This document shows positions 1 to 10,211 of a stretch of DNA of 64,000 nt, piece after piece (position 1 is the first letter of the stretch; the number at the start of each line of letters is the position of its first letter). The notes below the pieces were generated by a model. It was given only the letters and a program-made list of their open reading frames with translations, was not told the origin of the DNA and did not search any database. The DNA is from Thiomonas sp. FB-6 (GTDB lineage: Bacteria > Pseudomonadota > Gammaproteobacteria > Burkholderiales > Burkholderiaceae_C), in assembly GCF_000377645.1 (NCBI RefSeq), contig NZ_KB898471.1, positions 62,001 to 126,000 of the forward strand, in the 5' to 3' direction. Made by a program: the position numbers and the translations under genes.

Positions 1-2298
1 GGCCTCAAGCCCGTGCACTGGTGTTTCGACTGCCACTCCTCGCTGGCCGAGTTCGAGATCGAATACGCCGACAAGACCTCCCACACCCTGGACGTGGCCT
101 TCCCCTGCGAGGAACCCGCGCGCCTGGCTGCCGCCTTCGGGCTGGACGCCCTGCCCGGGCCGGCCTTCGCGGTCATCTGGACCACCACCGCGTGGACCAT
201 CCCGGCCAACCAGGCCCTGAACCTGAACCCCGAACTGGACTACAGCCTGGTGGACACGCCGCGCGGCGTGCTGCTGCTGGCCAGCGCGCGCGTGGAGCCC
301 TGCCTGAAGCGCTACGGTCTCGAAGGGCGCGTGCTGGCGACGGTGCGCGGCCAGGCGCTGGGCGGACTGCGCTTCCGCCACCCGCTGGCCGCCATGCACC
401 CCGGCTACGAGCGCAGCAGCCCGGTGTACCTGGCCGAATACGCCACGGCCGACGACGGCACCGGCATCGTGCACTCCTCGCCCGCCTACGGCGTGGAGGA
501 CTTCAACTCCTGCATCGCGCACGGCATGCGCATCGAGGACGTGCTCAACCCGGTTCAGGGCGACGGCGTGTACGCGACGGAGCTGCCGCTGTTCGGCGGC
601 CAGCAGATCTGGCGCGCCGCGCCGGCCGTGGTGCAGGCGCTTCGCGACGCCGGGCATCTGCTGGCCACCGAGGACATCCGCCACAGCTACCCCCATTGCT
701 GGCGCCACAAGTCGCCGGTGATCTACCGCGCGGCCAGCCAGTGGTTCGTGCGCATGGACCAGGGCGAGGGCGTGTGCACGGTCGACAAGGCGCCGCGCAC
801 GCTGCGCGAGACCGCGCTGGAGGCGGTGGAGCAGACCGCCTTCTATCCGGCCGGAGGCAAGGCCCGGCTGCACGACATGATCGCCGGACGCCCCGATTGG
901 TGCATCTCGCGCCAGCGGGCCTGGGGCGTGCCGCTGCCCTTCCTGCTGCACAAGGCCAGCGGCGAGCTGCACCCGCGCACGCTGGAGCTGATGGACCGGG
1001 CGGCCGAGCTGGTGCAGCGCGAAGGCGTGGAAGCCTGGTCGCGCCTGGACCTGCGCGACTGGCTGGGCGACGAGGCCGAGGACTACGAGAAGTCCCAGGA
1101 CATCATCGAGGTGTGGTTCGACTCCGGCACCACCCACTGGCACGTGCTGCGCGGCAGCCACCGCGAACAGCTGGCCTGGCCGGCCGACCTGTACCTGGAA
1201 GGGCACGACCAACACCGCGGCTGGTTCCACTCCTCGCTGCTCACCGGCTGCGCCATCGACGGCCGCGCGCCCTACAAGGCGCTGCTCACCCACGGCTTCA
1301 CCGTCGACGGGCAGGGGCGCAAGATGAGCAAGTCGGTGGGCAACGTGATCGCGCCGCAGAGCGTGAGCGACAAGCTCGGCGCCGAGATCATCCGCCTGTG
1401 GGTGGCCTCCACCGACTACTCGGGCGACCTGGCGATCTCCGACGCCATTCTCAAGCAGGTGGTGGAGAACTACCGCCGCGTGCGCAACACCCTGCGCTTC
1501 CTGCTGGCCAACGTGTCGGACTTCGATCCCGCCACGCAGGCCGTGGAGCCCTCGCAAATGGTGGAGATCGACCGCTGGATGCTGGCCCACGCCGGCGCCC
1601 TGCAGCGCGAGATCCTGGAGCATTACGCGGCCTACGAGTTCCATCCGGTGGTGGCGAGGCTGCTGGTGTTCTGCTCCGAGGACCTGGGCGGCTTCTACCT
1701 CGACGTGCTGAAGGACCGGCTGTACACCACGCAGGCCGACGGGCCGGCGCGGCGCAGCGCCCAGACCGCGCTGTGGCATCTGGCGGCGGCGATGCTGCGC
1801 TGGATCGCCCCCTTCCTCAGCTTCACCGCCGAGGAGGCCTGGGAGCACTTCGCGCCGCAACGGGCGCAAGCCGACCGCAGCATCTTCGTGCAGACCTTCC
1901 ACGAACTGCCGGCCATCGACGACGCGGCCGGGCTGCTGGCGCGCTGGGCGCGCATCCGCGCGCTGCGTGACGAAGTCAACCGCGCCGTCGAGCAGGTGCG
2001 CGCGGAGGGCCGCCTGGGCTCCTCGTTGCAGGCCTGGGTGGACCTGGGCCTGAGCCAGCCGGACCTGCAACTGCTGGCCGGCCTCGGCGAGGAAGCTCGC
2101 TTCGCCTTCATCGTCTCCCGCCTGAAGCTGCACGCGGCCGACTCCACGCAGGTGCGCGTGCAGCCGGCCGAGGCCGCCAAGTGCGAACGCTGCTGGCACT
2201 GGGTGGACGATGCCGGCGCCGATGCCGCGCATCCCGGCCTGTGCGGGCGTTGCGCCGGCAACCTGTACGGCGACGGCGAGGTGCGGCGCCATGTCTGA
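1..2298 (+). CDS. ileS: Isoleucine--tRNA ligase, C-terminal part (5' end outside window)
   Basis: Class I aminoacyl-tRNA synthetase that charges tRNA-Ile in the cytoplasm. The reading frame is open from the first base, so about 170 N-terminal residues, including the HIGH signature, lie upstream of the window. The visible 765 residues hold the editing/CP1 region, the KMSKS loop ([11 protein letters not shown], about residue 440 of the fragment), the anticodon-binding domain and a C-terminal zinc knuckle made of CERC and CGRC pairs near the end. The stop codon overlaps the start of lspA by 8 bp, the usual ileS-lspA pairing in Proteobacteria. Nothing looks broken in the visible part. Confidence 0.97.
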   Translation, partial: GLKPVHWCFDCHSSLAEFEIEYADKTSHTLDVAFPCEEPARLAAAFGLDALPGPAFAVIWTTTAWTIPANQALNLNPELDYSLVDTPRGVLLLASARVEPCLKRYGLEGRVLATVRGQALGGLRFRHPLAAMHPGYERSSPVYLAEYATADDGTGIVHSSPAYGVEDFNSCIAHGMRIEDVLNPVQGDGVYATELPLFGGQQIWRAAPAVVQALRDAGHLLATEDIRHSYPHCWRHKSPVIYRAASQWFVRMDQGEGVCTVDKAPRTLRETALEAVEQTAFYPAGGKARLHDMIAGRPDWCISRQRAWGVPLPFLLHKASGELHPRTLELMDRAAELVQREGVEAWSRLDLRDWLGDEAEDYEKSQDIIEVWFDSGTTHWHVLRGSHREQLAWPADLYLEGHDQHRGWFHSSLLTGCAIDGRAPYKALLTHGFTVDGQGRKMSKSVGNVIAPQSVSDKLGAEIIRLWVASTDYSGDLAISDAILKQVVENYRRVRNTLRFLLANVSDFDPATQAVEPSQMVEIDRWMLAHAGALQREILEHYAAYEFHPVVARLLVFCSEDLGGFYLDVLKDRLYTTQADGPARRSAQTALWHLAAAMLRWIAPFLSFTAEEAWEHFAPQRAQADRSIFVQTFHELPAIDDAAGLLARWARIRALRDEVNRAVEQVRAEGRLGSSLQAWVDLGLSQPDLQLLAGLGEEARFAFIVSRLKLHAADSTQVRVQPAEAAKCERCWHWVDDAGADAAHPGLCGRCAGNLYGDGEVRRHV

Positions 2299-2821
2299 GC
2301 CCCTGCCGCTCGCGGGCCGGCGCGAGGCCGCGTCGTGGCCCTGGCTGCTGCTCGCGCTGGCGGTGCTGGCGCTGGACCAGTTCAGCAAATGGCTGGTGGC
2401 GCGCGAGCTGCCGCTGGATGCCTCGATCCCGGTCACCGGCTTTTTCAACCTGGTGCACATCGAGAACCCCGGCGCGGCCTTTTCCTTCCTGGCCGGCCAG
2501 ACGGGCTGGCAGCGCTGGCTGTTCACCGCGCTGGGCCTGGGCGCCTCGCTGCTGATCATCGTGCTGCTGTTGCGCCGGCGCCGGCGCCCGCTGCTCGGGC
2601 TGGCCCTGGGCCTGATCCTCGGCGGCGCCCTGGGCAACGTCGCCGACCGCGTGCTGTGGGGCCACGTCACCGACTTCCTGGACTTCTACCTGCGCACCGC
2701 GTCGGGATCCTGGCACTGGCCGGCCTTCAATCTCGCCGACACCTCGATCTTCCTCGGCGCCGTGGCCTTGCTGCTCGACGAGCAGCGCGAGGCACGACGG
2801 CGCGCCGTGCGCCCCGGGTAG
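2291..2821 (+). CDS. lspA: Lipoprotein signal peptidase (signal peptidase II)
   Basis: Inner-membrane aspartyl protease that cleaves prolipoprotein signal peptides after lipidation of the conserved cysteine. The 176-residue product has four hydrophobic segments (about 18-35, 75-94, 100-116, 148-163). Both catalytic aspartates are in their family motifs: D119 in NVADR and D150 in FNLADTSI. I chose the ATG at 2291, which overlaps ileS by 8 bp; an upstream in-frame ATG at 2210 would add residues that are only ileS in another frame. It is probably co-transcribed with ileS. The lipoproteins encoded in this window (TssJ and the TPR protein) would be substrates. Confidence 0.96.
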   Translation: MSEPLPLAGRREAASWPWLLLALAVLALDQFSKWLVARELPLDASIPVTGFFNLVHIENPGAAFSFLAGQTGWQRWLFTALGLGASLLIIVLLLRRRRRPLLGLALGLILGGALGNVADRVLWGHVTDFLDFYLRTASGSWHWPAFNLADTSIFLGAVALLLDEQREARRRAVRPG

Positions 2822-2900
2822 ACCCGGCCTTGCGGGGAACTCCCGGGGGTTATAACCTCGCACCCATCATGGTTGTATCCAGACATGACGGGACCCGCCG

Positions 2901-3719
2901 ATGACCCCCGAGGAAGCCAGGCGCCAGCCTTTGGCGCGGCAACGATCCCCCCGTGTGAGCGTGTGCACCCTGGGCTGGCGCGACCCGCTGCGCTGGCTGG
3001 CGGCGGGAGCTCGCGACATGCGCGCCTGCCCCGCCCTCAGCCTGGGCTTCGGAGCCCTGTTCACCGCGGTGGCCTGGCTGCTGGGCCTGAGCCTGCGCAG
3101 CAGCCCGCAATACGCCCTGCTGCTGGCCAGCGGGGTCATGCTGCTCGGGCCCGCCCTGGCCATGGGGCTGATCCAGGCCAGCCGCAGTTGCGAGGCGGGC
3201 CAGCGTCCGCGCCTGCGCCCCTGCCTGCTGTGCTGGTGGCCGGCGCGCTCCAGCGTGGCGCTGTTCGCCGGCCTGCTGCTGGTGCTGGAACTGCTGTGGG
3301 CGCGCAGCGCGCTGATCGTGTTCGCGCTGTTCGCCGATTCCATGGCCCCGGAGCCCTCGCTGTCGGGCCTGTTGCTGGATCCGGCCAACCGGCCCTTCCT
3401 CGCCGCCTATGGCGCCATGGGTGCGCTGTTCGCCGGCTTCGCCTTCGCCTGCAGCGTGATCGCCGTGCCCATGCTGCTGGACCGCCCGGTGGACGCCATC
3501 ACCGCCGCGCTGAGCAGCCTGCGCGCCTGCCTGGAGCACCCCTGGGTGCTGCTGCTCTGGGGCGCGCTGCTGACCCTGCTCACGCTGCTGGCGTTGCTGC
3601 CCGCGGGCCTGGGCCTGCTGTTGGTGGGCCCGCTGCTCGGGCATGCCAGCTGGCATGCCTACCGCGGCATCGTGTGCCCGGCCCAGGCGCAGCCCGAGCT
3701 CCAGCCGCGGCCCCATTGA
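2901..3719 (+). CDS. DUF2189-type integral membrane protein
   Basis: A 272-residue membrane protein resembling the DUF2189 family, whose function is unknown. A short basic N-terminus is followed by about six hydrophobic segments (near residues 50-68, 73-90, 113-130, 165-190, 208-228, 230-245), with short charged loops. A TATAAC box at 2851-2856, part of the palindrome GGTTATAACC, could be a -10 element about 45 bp ahead of the ATG. Convergent with the quinone reductase gene, 20 bp apart. No role can be inferred from the neighbours. Confidence 0.8.
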   Translation: MTPEEARRQPLARQRSPRVSVCTLGWRDPLRWLAAGARDMRACPALSLGFGALFTAVAWLLGLSLRSSPQYALLLASGVMLLGPALAMGLIQASRSCEAGQRPRLRPCLLCWWPARSSVALFAGLLLVLELLWARSALIVFALFADSMAPEPSLSGLLLDPANRPFLAAYGAMGALFAGFAFACSVIAVPMLLDRPVDAITAALSSLRACLEHPWVLLLWGALLTLLTLLALLPAGLGLLLVGPLLGHASWHAYRGIVCPAQAQPELQPRPH

Positions 3720-3739
3720 GCGCAGGGCCGCGCGGGAGT

Positions 3740-4714
3740 TCAGGGCTGCAGCACGATGCTGCCGGTGGTCGCGCGGCTTTCCAGCGCGCGGTGCGCGTCG
3801 GCAGCGTCGCGCAGTGCGTAGCGTTGCCCGATCAGCGGCCGCACCTTGCCCGAAAGCACCACGTCGAACAATTCGGCGGCCATGTCCAGTTGGGTCGCGC
3901 GGTCGGCCAGATGGGTCATCAGCGTCGGGCGGGTCACGTACAGCGAGCCGCGCGCCGCCAGGTCGCCCAGGGTCACCGGGGGCACCGGGCCCGAGGCGTT
4001 GCCGAAGCTGACCATCAGCCCGAAGGGCTGCAGGCAGCCCAGCGAGCGCTCCCAGGTGTCGCGCCCGACCGAGTCGTAGACCACCGCGACGCCCTTGCCG
4101 CCGGTGAGTTCCCGGACCCGCGCCACCAGATCCTCGCTGCGATAGTTGATGCAATGGGCGTAGCCGTTGTCCAGCGCCAGGCGGCACTTCTCGTCGCTGC
4201 CGGCGGTGCCGATGAGCTGCACGCCCAGCGCCTTGGCCCACTGGCCGGCGATCAGGCCCACGCCGCCGGCGGCGGCGTGGAACAGCGCCACGTCGCCGGC
4301 CTGCAGCCGGCGCGTGCGGCGCAGCAGGAATTGCGCCGTCAGCCCCTTGAGCATCATGGCCGCGGCGGTCTCGAATTCGATGCCCTCGGGCAGCTTCACC
4401 AGCACGCGCGCCGGCATCACGCGCGCCTGCGCGTAGGCCCCGGTGGGCCCGTGGCAATAGGCCACGCGGTCGCCTTCGCGAAACTCGCTGACGCCCTCGC
4501 CCACCGCCTCGATCACGCCGGCCGCCTCCAGCCCGATGCCCGCCGGCAGCTGCAGCGGGTACAGCCCGGTGCGGTGGTACACGTCGATGAAGTTCACGCC
4601 CACGGCGGCGTTGCGCACGCGCACCTCGCCCGCGGCCGGCTCGCCCGGCTGCACCGGCTGCCACTGCAGCACCTCGGGTCCGCCGGTACGCTCGATGCGA
4701 ATCGCATGGGTCAT
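3740..4714 (-). CDS. qorA: NADPH:quinone oxidoreductase, zeta-crystallin type
   Basis: A 324-residue medium-chain dehydrogenase/reductase of the zinc-free quinone reductase branch; members reduce quinones or related alkenals using NADPH. Visible features are the N-terminal GroES-like fold (VNFIDVYHRTGLYP), the nucleotide-binding loop HAAAGGVG, and the quinone-reductase pattern around GIGLEAAGVIEAVGEGV. No zinc-binding cysteine cluster is seen. The start at 4714 is preceded by a GGAG box 6 bp away. The open frame extends upstream, but that part is antisense to the response regulator gene. It stands alone, divergent from the two-component pair. Confidence 0.92.
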   Translation of the reverse strand: MTHAIRIERTGGPEVLQWQPVQPGEPAAGEVRVRNAAVGVNFIDVYHRTGLYPLQLPAGIGLEAAGVIEAVGEGVSEFREGDRVAYCHGPTGAYAQARVMPARVLVKLPEGIEFETAAAMMLKGLTAQFLLRRTRRLQAGDVALFHAAAGGVGLIAGQWAKALGVQLIGTAGSDEKCRLALDNGYAHCINYRSEDLVARVRELTGGKGVAVVYDSVGRDTWERSLGCLQPFGLMVSFGNASGPVPPVTLGDLAARGSLYVTRPTLMTHLADRATQLDMAAELFDVVLSGKVRPLIGQRYALRDAADAHRALESRATTGSIVLQP

Positions 4715-4840
4715 TGCAATCTCCGTTTTCCCTGGTTTCATTCGCGCGCGCCCCGCGGGCCCGCGCACAGGGAATAATTGTGCCCATTGCCGCGCGCCCC
4801 TGCACGCCCCCCTTGCCTCCGATTGCCTGGAACCTGCCCG

Positions 4841-5527
4841 ATGCGCCTGCTGCTGGTCGAAGACGACATGATGATCGGCGAAAGCGCGCTCGACGCGCTG
4901 CGCGCCGAGGGCTACGCCGTGGACTGGGTGCGCGACGGCCGCGCCGCCGATGCCGCCTGGAGCAGCGAGCACTACGACCTGGTGCTGCTGGACCTGGGGC
5001 TGCCGGCGCGCGACGGCCTGCAGGTGCTGAAGGCCGCGCGCGAACGCCACGACGCCACCCCGGTGCTCATCGTCACCGCCCGCGACGCCGTCGACGAACG
5101 CATCCGCGGGCTCGATGCCGGCGCCGACGACTACCTGCTCAAGCCCTACGACCTCAACGAACTGCAGGCGCGCATCCGCGCGCTGGTGCGGCGCGCCGCC
5201 GGACGCGCCGAGCCCGCGCTGAGCCATGCCGGCGTGTGCCTGAACCCGGCCACGCGGGAGGCCACGCTGCACGGCCAGCCGCTGGTGCTGTCGCAGCGCG
5301 AATGGGCGGTGCTGGAGGCGCTGATGCGCCGCCCCGGGGTGATCCTGTCGCGCGCGCAGCTGGAGGAAAAGCTCTACGGCTGGAAGGACGAGATCTCCAG
5401 CAACGCGGTCGAGGTCTACGTGCACAGCCTGCGCAAGAAGCTGGGCGCCGAGTTCATCCGCAACATCCGCGGCATGGGTTATGTGCTGGCGCGTGACGAC
5501 GGCGCCGCCGGCGGAGAGCCGGCATGA
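4841..5527 (+). CDS. OmpR-family response regulator (QseB/PmrA-like)
   Basis: A 228-residue DNA-binding response regulator. The receiver domain (1-115) has the acidic pair E7-D8-D9, the phosphoacceptor D51 (LVLLDLGLP) and the conserved lysine in LLKPYD. The winged-helix output domain (about 125-222) ends with the usual RGMGYVL. I start at the ATG giving MRLLLVEDD; an upstream ATG would add 21 residues that look non-coding. The last codons overlap the kinase start by 4 bp (ATGA), so the two are translationally coupled. The stimulus and regulon are not evident from the sequence. Confidence 0.93.
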   Translation: MRLLLVEDDMMIGESALDALRAEGYAVDWVRDGRAADAAWSSEHYDLVLLDLGLPARDGLQVLKAARERHDATPVLIVTARDAVDERIRGLDAGADDYLLKPYDLNELQARIRALVRRAAGRAEPALSHAGVCLNPATREATLHGQPLVLSQREWAVLEALMRRPGVILSRAQLEEKLYGWKDEISSNAVEVYVHSLRKKLGAEFIRNIRGMGYVLARDDGAAGGEPA

Positions 5528-6828
5528 AATCCCTGCGCGCCAAGCTGCTGGTGCTGCTGACGGCGGCGGTGCTGACCGCCGCGCTGGTCCAGTCGGTCGC
5601 GGTGTTCCGCAACGCCATGCGCGAGGCGGACGCCGTGTTCGACTACCACCTGCAGCAGATCGCGCTGTCGCTGGCCACCGGCGAGCTCGGCCTGCCGGGC
5701 TTCGGCCCGCGCGGCCATGCGCGCGACGACCTCGACTACGTGTTCCAGGTCTGGGCTCCGGACGGCCAGCGCATCTACGTGTCGCGCCCGCGCGTGGAAC
5801 TGCCCGACCAGGCGGTGCTCGGCTACGCCAACGTCGCCGTGAACGGGCAGAACTGGCGCGTGTTCTCGATGCAGGCGGGGGGCCGCACCATCCAGGTGGC
5901 GCAGCCCCTGCTGAGCCGGCGCGCGCTGGCGCTGACCTTCGCGCTGAACTCGGTGTGGCCGATGCTGCTCATCGTGCCGCTGCTGCTGCTGGTCGTGGCC
6001 TGGGTGGTGCGGCGCTCGCTGGCCCCGCTGCGCGCGCTGTCCACGGAACTGGAAAACCGCGCCGCGACCTCCTTCGACCCGCTGGACCCCGGAGCCGCGA
6101 TGCTCGAGATGCGCCCGGTGGTGCGGGCCATGAACGGCCTGTTCGCACGCACGCGCCAGGCCTTCGACGCGCAGCAGATGTTCGTGGCCGACGCCGCGCA
6201 TGAGCTTCGCTCTCCGCTGGCGGCCCTGAAGTTGCAACTGCAGATGCTCGAGCGCGCCTCCGACGATCCGGCGCGCCGCCTGGCCGCGCAGCGCCTGGAC
6301 GCCGGCATCGACCGCGCCACCCATCTGGTCGAGCAGTTGCTGGCGCTGGCGCGCGCCGACTCCGGCGGGCGCGAGACCCCGGCGAGCAGTTCGCTGACCG
6401 ACGCCGCGCGCCAGGCCCTGGCCGACACGTTGGACCTGGCCCAGGCGCGGGGCATCGACGCCGGGCTGGAACAGGCCGAGGAACGCACCGTGCTGGCGCC
6501 TCCACAGGGCCTGCGCATGCTGGCACGCAACCTGGTGGACAACGCCGTGCGCTACAGCCCGCGTGGCGCGAGGGTGGATGTGCGGGTGCGCGAACAGGAC
6601 GGCAAGGTCCTGCTGGAGGTGGACGACTCCGGCCCCGGCATCCCGGCGGCCGATCGTCCGCGGGTGTTCGACCGCTTCTACCGCCGGGCCGACGCGCCCC
6701 CCGGCGGCAGCGGCCTGGGCCTGGCGATCGTGCGCAGCGTGGCCGAGCGCAGCCACGCCAGCGTCGAATTGCTGGATTCCCCGCTGGGCGGCCTGCGGGT
6801 GCGCGTGAGCTTCCCGCGGCCGTCCTGA
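5524..6828 (+). CDS. Sensor histidine kinase (QseC/TctE-like)
   Basis: A 434-residue membrane histidine kinase, the partner of the response regulator it overlaps. TM1 lies at about 7-28, then a periplasmic sensor of about 115 residues, TM2 at about 143-163 (MLLIVPLLLLVVAWVV), a HAMP-like linker, and the dimerisation box with the phospho-accepting H226 in DAAHELRSPLAALK. The ATPase part has an N box (LVDNAVRYSP) and G boxes (DDSGPGIP, GGSGLGLAIV), all intact. The periplasmic domain shows no recognised ligand signature. It converges with lysC, leaving only 16 bp. Confidence 0.93.
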   Translation: MKSLRAKLLVLLTAAVLTAALVQSVAVFRNAMREADAVFDYHLQQIALSLATGELGLPGFGPRGHARDDLDYVFQVWAPDGQRIYVSRPRVELPDQAVLGYANVAVNGQNWRVFSMQAGGRTIQVAQPLLSRRALALTFALNSVWPMLLIVPLLLLVVAWVVRRSLAPLRALSTELENRAATSFDPLDPGAAMLEMRPVVRAMNGLFARTRQAFDAQQMFVADAAHELRSPLAALKLQLQMLERASDDPARRLAAQRLDAGIDRATHLVEQLLALARADSGGRETPASSSLTDAARQALADTLDLAQARGIDAGLEQAEERTVLAPPQGLRMLARNLVDNAVRYSPRGARVDVRVREQDGKVLLEVDDSGPGIPAADRPRVFDRFYRRADAPPGGSGLGLAIVRSVAERSHASVELLDSPLGGLRVRVSFPRPS

Positions 6829-6844
6829 GCCCCGTAGCCGCCTC

Positions 6845-8104
6845 TCAGGCGCCGGGCTGCGCGTCCAGGTCGAAGGCGCGGTGCAGCGCGCGCACCGCGA
6901 GCTCGAGATACTTTTCGTCGATCAGCACCGACACCTTGATCTCCGAGGTGGAGATCATCTGAATGTTGATGCCCTCCTCCGACAGCGTGCGGAACATGGT
7001 GCTGGCCACGCCGGCGTGCGAGCGCATGCCCACGCCGACGATCGAGACCTTGCAGGACTTCGGGTCGCCCAGCACGTCCTTGGCGCCGATGTGCGCCTGC
7101 ACCTCGTTCTTCAGGATCGCCAGCGTGCGCGCGTAGTCGTTGCGTCCGACGGTGAAGGAGAAATCGGTGAACCCGGCCAGGCTCTGGTTCTGCACGATCA
7201 TGTCGACTTCGATGTTCGCCTGGCCCACCGCGCTGAGGATCTGGTAGGCGATGCCCGGCCGGTCGGGCACGCCGACCACGGTGATCTTGGCCTCGTCGCG
7301 GGCGAAGGCGATGCCGGAAACCACGGCACGTTCCATGTTCTGGTCCTCTTCGAAAGTGATCAGGGTGCCGCTGCGCATCTCTTGCTCCAGCGGAATGTCC
7401 CAGGGCGTCAGGCTGGACAGCACGCGCAGGCGCACGCGGTACTTGCCCGCGAATTCCACCGAGCGGATCTGCAGCACCTTCGAGCCCAGGCTGGCCATTT
7501 CCAGCATCTCCTCGAAGGTGATCGAGGGCAGCTTCGAGGCTTCCGGCACCACCCGCGGGTCGGTCGTGTACACGCCGTCCACGTCGGTGTAGATCTGGCA
7601 TTCGTCGGCGCCCAGCGCCGCCGCCAGGGCCACGCCCGAGGTATCCGAGCCGCCCCTGCCCAGCGTGGTGATGTTGCCTTGCGCGTCCATGCCCTGGAAG
7701 CCGGCGACCACGACGATCATGCCCTGGTCCAGGTCGGCGCGGATGCGCTGTTCGTCGATGGACTCGATGCGCGCCTTGGTGAAGGAGCTGTCGGTGTGCA
7801 CCCCCACCTGGAAACCGGTGTAGCTGCGCGCCGGCTGGCCCAGCGACTTGAGCGCCATCGCCAGCAGCCCGATGGTCACCTGCTCGCCGGTGGCGGCCAC
7901 CACGTCGAGCTCGCGCGGGTCGGGCTCGGGCTGGATCTCGCGCGCCAGCGCGATCAGGCGGTTGGTCTCCCCCGACATGGCCGACACGACCACCACGACC
8001 TGGTGGCCGGCCCCGGCCCATTTGATCGCGCGCCGGGCGACGTTCTTGATGCGTTCGACGGAACCGACCGAAGTGCCGCCGTATTTCTGGACGATGAGCG
8101 CCAT
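6845..8104 (-). CDS. lysC: Aspartate kinase
   Basis: Catalyses ATP-dependent phosphorylation of L-aspartate, the first step toward lysine, threonine, methionine and diaminopimelate. The 419-residue protein has the N-terminal kinase signature VQKYGGTSVGS, a mid-protein substrate loop with GRGGSDTSGVALA, and two C-terminal ACT domains for feedback control (VTVVGVPDRPG and VSIVGVGMRSH). The start at 8104 gives MALIVQKYGG, the standard N-terminus. A perfect -10 box sits about 44 bp upstream on the same strand. Beta-type LysC genes often also make a smaller regulatory subunit from an internal start; I cannot confirm that here. Confidence 0.96.
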   Translation of the reverse strand: MALIVQKYGGTSVGSVERIKNVARRAIKWAGAGHQVVVVVSAMSGETNRLIALAREIQPEPDPRELDVVAATGEQVTIGLLAMALKSLGQPARSYTGFQVGVHTDSSFTKARIESIDEQRIRADLDQGMIVVVAGFQGMDAQGNITTLGRGGSDTSGVALAAALGADECQIYTDVDGVYTTDPRVVPEASKLPSITFEEMLEMASLGSKVLQIRSVEFAGKYRVRLRVLSSLTPWDIPLEQEMRSGTLITFEEDQNMERAVVSGIAFARDEAKITVVGVPDRPGIAYQILSAVGQANIEVDMIVQNQSLAGFTDFSFTVGRNDYARTLAILKNEVQAHIGAKDVLGDPKSCKVSIVGVGMRSHAGVASTMFRTLSEEGINIQMISTSEIKVSVLIDEKYLELAVRALHRAFDLDAQPGA

Positions 8105-8147
8105 GATGGGATGAGCACGCCGAACGCGGCGACGCAAAAAGCTGCCG

Positions 8148-8153
8148 ATTATA
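8148..8153 (-). promoter_or_regulatory. Probable sigma70 -10 box of lysC
   Basis: TATAAT on the minus strand (ATTATA on plus), about 44 bp upstream of the lysC ATG, in an AT-richer patch within GC-rich surroundings. The expected -35 position (8171-8176) reads GTAGCC, a poor match, so the call rests mainly on the perfect -10. Confidence 0.5.
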
Positions 8154-8172
8154 GTTCGCCCCCAGGGCCGGG

Positions 8173-9216
8173 CTACGCCCCGCCCGCTTCGCAGCGCAAC
8201 CACTCGCCGTCGCGCCACAGCCGCGCGCGCCCGATCCCCACCAGCACCGGCGCCTGCGCCGGCGCGTCGAGCTGGCGCAGCAAATTGTCCAGTTGCTCGG
8301 CGTTGCTGCGCAGCCCGAGTTCGGCCAGCCAGGCGCGCAGCACCTGCGCACGCCGCGGCGGCTCCCAGCCGGCCAGATCGGCCAGGCGCAGCCCGGCCTC
8401 GCCGCGGCAGGCGCGCAGGTCCCGCCCGGCCTGCGCGCTCAGCTGCTCCGCCGCCTGCGCGCACAGGGAGGCACTGCGCCCCAGAGTGCGGCGCCACGCG
8501 GGCTCCAGGCGATCGAGCACCGGCAGCAGTTCGCGGCGGATGCGCCCGCGGCGCAGCGCGGGGTCCTCGTTCATCGGGTCCAGCACATAGGGCACGCCGG
8601 CAGCGTCCAGCTGCGCGCGCAGCTGCGGCGCCGCGCATTCCAGCAGCGGACGTCCCAGCCACAGGCCCGCGCGGTTCGCGGCCGCCGGCATCGCCGCCAG
8701 CCCGGCCGGACCGGCGCCGCGCAGCAAGGCCAGCAACAGGCTCTCGGCCTGGTCGTCGGCATGGTGCCCGAGCAGCAGCCAGGCGCAGCCCAGCTCGCGC
8801 GCCGCGCGGTGCAACGCGGCGTGGCGCGCCAGCCGGGCCTGCTCCTCCACGCTGTCGCCGCGGGCCTGGCGCACCCGCACGTGCAGCACCCGGCAGTCCA
8901 GGCCCCAGTCGTCGCAGCGCGCCAGCGCGTGCGCGGCGAAGTCGTCGGCCGCGGGCTGCAGCCCATGGTGCACGTGCAGCGCATGCACCGCGCGCCCCGG
9001 CCACAGGCGCAACGCGGCCAGCAGCAAGGCAGTGGAATCGGCGCCGCCGCTGAAGGCCACGGCCAGCGGACGCGCCGCATCGGCCAGGGCCTCGCCCTCG
9101 GCGCGCGCGCTGCGCGCGCGCACGAAGCGGCGCAGCGCGGCCAGGGCGCCGCGCGTGGCCGCCGCCGGCGGCCTCAGCGCGCGGACTTCGTGTCCTGGAA
9201 GCGACCGAAGGCGCAC
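8173..9216 (-). CDS. tilS: tRNA(Ile)-lysidine synthase
   Basis: Modifies C34 of tRNA-Ile(CAU) to lysidine so that it reads AUA. The N-terminal PP-loop ATPase motif [14 protein letters not shown] is present, followed by the HHGLQP segment and the [11 protein letters not shown] motif; the C-terminal part resembles the substrate-binding region. The start is uncertain. No ATG precedes the PP-loop outside accA. I used the GTG at 9216, which keeps the helix upstream of the motif and overlaps accA by about 43 bp; a GTG at 9123 would give a shorter protein. Neither has a clear ribosome-binding site. The order lysC-tilS-accA is common in Burkholderiales. Confidence 0.88.
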   Translation of the reverse strand: MRLRSLPGHEVRALRPPAAATRGALAALRRFVRARSARAEGEALADAARPLAVAFSGGADSTALLLAALRLWPGRAVHALHVHHGLQPAADDFAAHALARCDDWGLDCRVLHVRVRQARGDSVEEQARLARHAALHRAARELGCAWLLLGHHADDQAESLLLALLRGAGPAGLAAMPAAANRAGLWLGRPLLECAAPQLRAQLDAAGVPYVLDPMNEDPALRRGRIRRELLPVLDRLEPAWRRTLGRSASLCAQAAEQLSAQAGRDLRACRGEAGLRLADLAGWEPPRRAQVLRAWLAELGLRSNAEQLDNLLRQLDAPAQAPVLVGIGRARLWRDGEWLRCEAGGA

Positions 9217-10148
9217 AGCCGCTCGTAGCGCTGGCGCACCAGATCGGCGGGCTTGATGCCCTGGAACTGGCGCAGGCTCTCGCCCAGGGCGCGCTTGAGC
9301 GAGGCCGACATGGCCTGCGGGTCGCGGTGCGCGCCGCCCACCGGCTCGCTGACGATCTTGTCGATCAGCCCCAGTGCCTTCAGGCGGTGCGCGGTCAGGC
9401 CCAGCGCCTCCGCGGCGTCGGCCGCGCGCTCCGCGCTTTTCCACAGGATGGACGCGCAGCCCTCGGGGGAGATCACCGAGTACACCGAGAACTGCAGCAT
9501 CAGCACGTGGTCGGCCACGGCGATGGCCAGCGCGCCGCCCGAGCCGCCTTCGCCGATGATGGTGGAGACGATCGGCACTTCCAGCTGCGCCATCTCCAGG
9601 ATGTTGCGCCCGATGGCCTCGGACTGGTTGCGCTCCTCGGCGTCGATGCCCGGATAGGCGCCGGGGGTGTCGACGAAGGTGAACACCGGCAGGCCGAACT
9701 TCTCCGCCAGCTTCATCAGGCGCAGGGCCTTGCGGTAGCCCTCGGGCTTGCTCATGCCGAAGTTGCGCATCGCGCGCTCCTTCGTGTCACGCCCCTTCTG
9801 GTGCCCGAGCACCATGCAGGCCTGGCCGTTGAAGCGCGCCAGGCCGCCGACGATGGACAGGTCGTCGGCGAAATGGCGGTCGCCGTGCAGTTCGTGGAAA
9901 TCGGTGAACAGGCTGGCCACGTAGTCCAGCGTGTAGGGACGCTGCGCGTGCCGGGCGATCTGCGTGACCTGCCAGGGACTGAGCTTGCTGTACAGGTCCT
10001 TGGTCAGCTGCAGGCTCTTTTTCTGCAGGCGCGAGATCTCCTCGGAGATGTCGACCGCCGACTCGTCCTGCACGAAACGCAGTTCCTCGATCTTGGCCTC
10101 GAGTTCGGCCACCGGCTGTTCGAAATCCAGAAAGACTTTCTTGCTCAT
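9174..10148 (-). CDS. accA: Acetyl-CoA carboxylase carboxyltransferase subunit alpha
   Basis: With AccD forms the carboxyltransferase that moves CO2 from biotin to acetyl-CoA, the first committed step of fatty-acid synthesis. At 324 residues it has the usual length. Visible family signatures include a coiled N-terminal segment ([15 protein letters not shown]), the core [10 protein letters not shown], the oxyanion loop [10 protein letters not shown], and [11 protein letters not shown]. The ATG at 10148 is followed by [12 protein letters not shown], a typical N-terminus. It lies between tilS and the glycosylase gene on the same strand. Confidence 0.97.
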   Translation of the reverse strand: MSKKVFLDFEQPVAELEAKIEELRFVQDESAVDISEEISRLQKKSLQLTKDLYSKLSPWQVTQIARHAQRPYTLDYVASLFTDFHELHGDRHFADDLSIVGGLARFNGQACMVLGHQKGRDTKERAMRNFGMSKPEGYRKALRLMKLAEKFGLPVFTFVDTPGAYPGIDAEERNQSEAIGRNILEMAQLEVPIVSTIIGEGGSGGALAIAVADHVLMLQFSVYSVISPEGCASILWKSAERAADAAEALGLTAHRLKALGLIDKIVSEPVGGAHRDPQAMSASLKRALGESLRQFQGIKPADLVRQRYERLCAFGRFQDTKSAR

Positions 10149-10211
10149 GATGTGATCGGTTCGCCGAGAAAGGCCCCGCGGGGGCCCGCGGACCGCGCGC
10201 GCGGTCGGAAT

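Noticed and set aside
2850-4805. 651-codon minus-strand frame overlapping DUF2189 and qorA
   Set aside because: Reads qorA in the wrong frame and shows Arg/Ala-rich nonsense; no domain.
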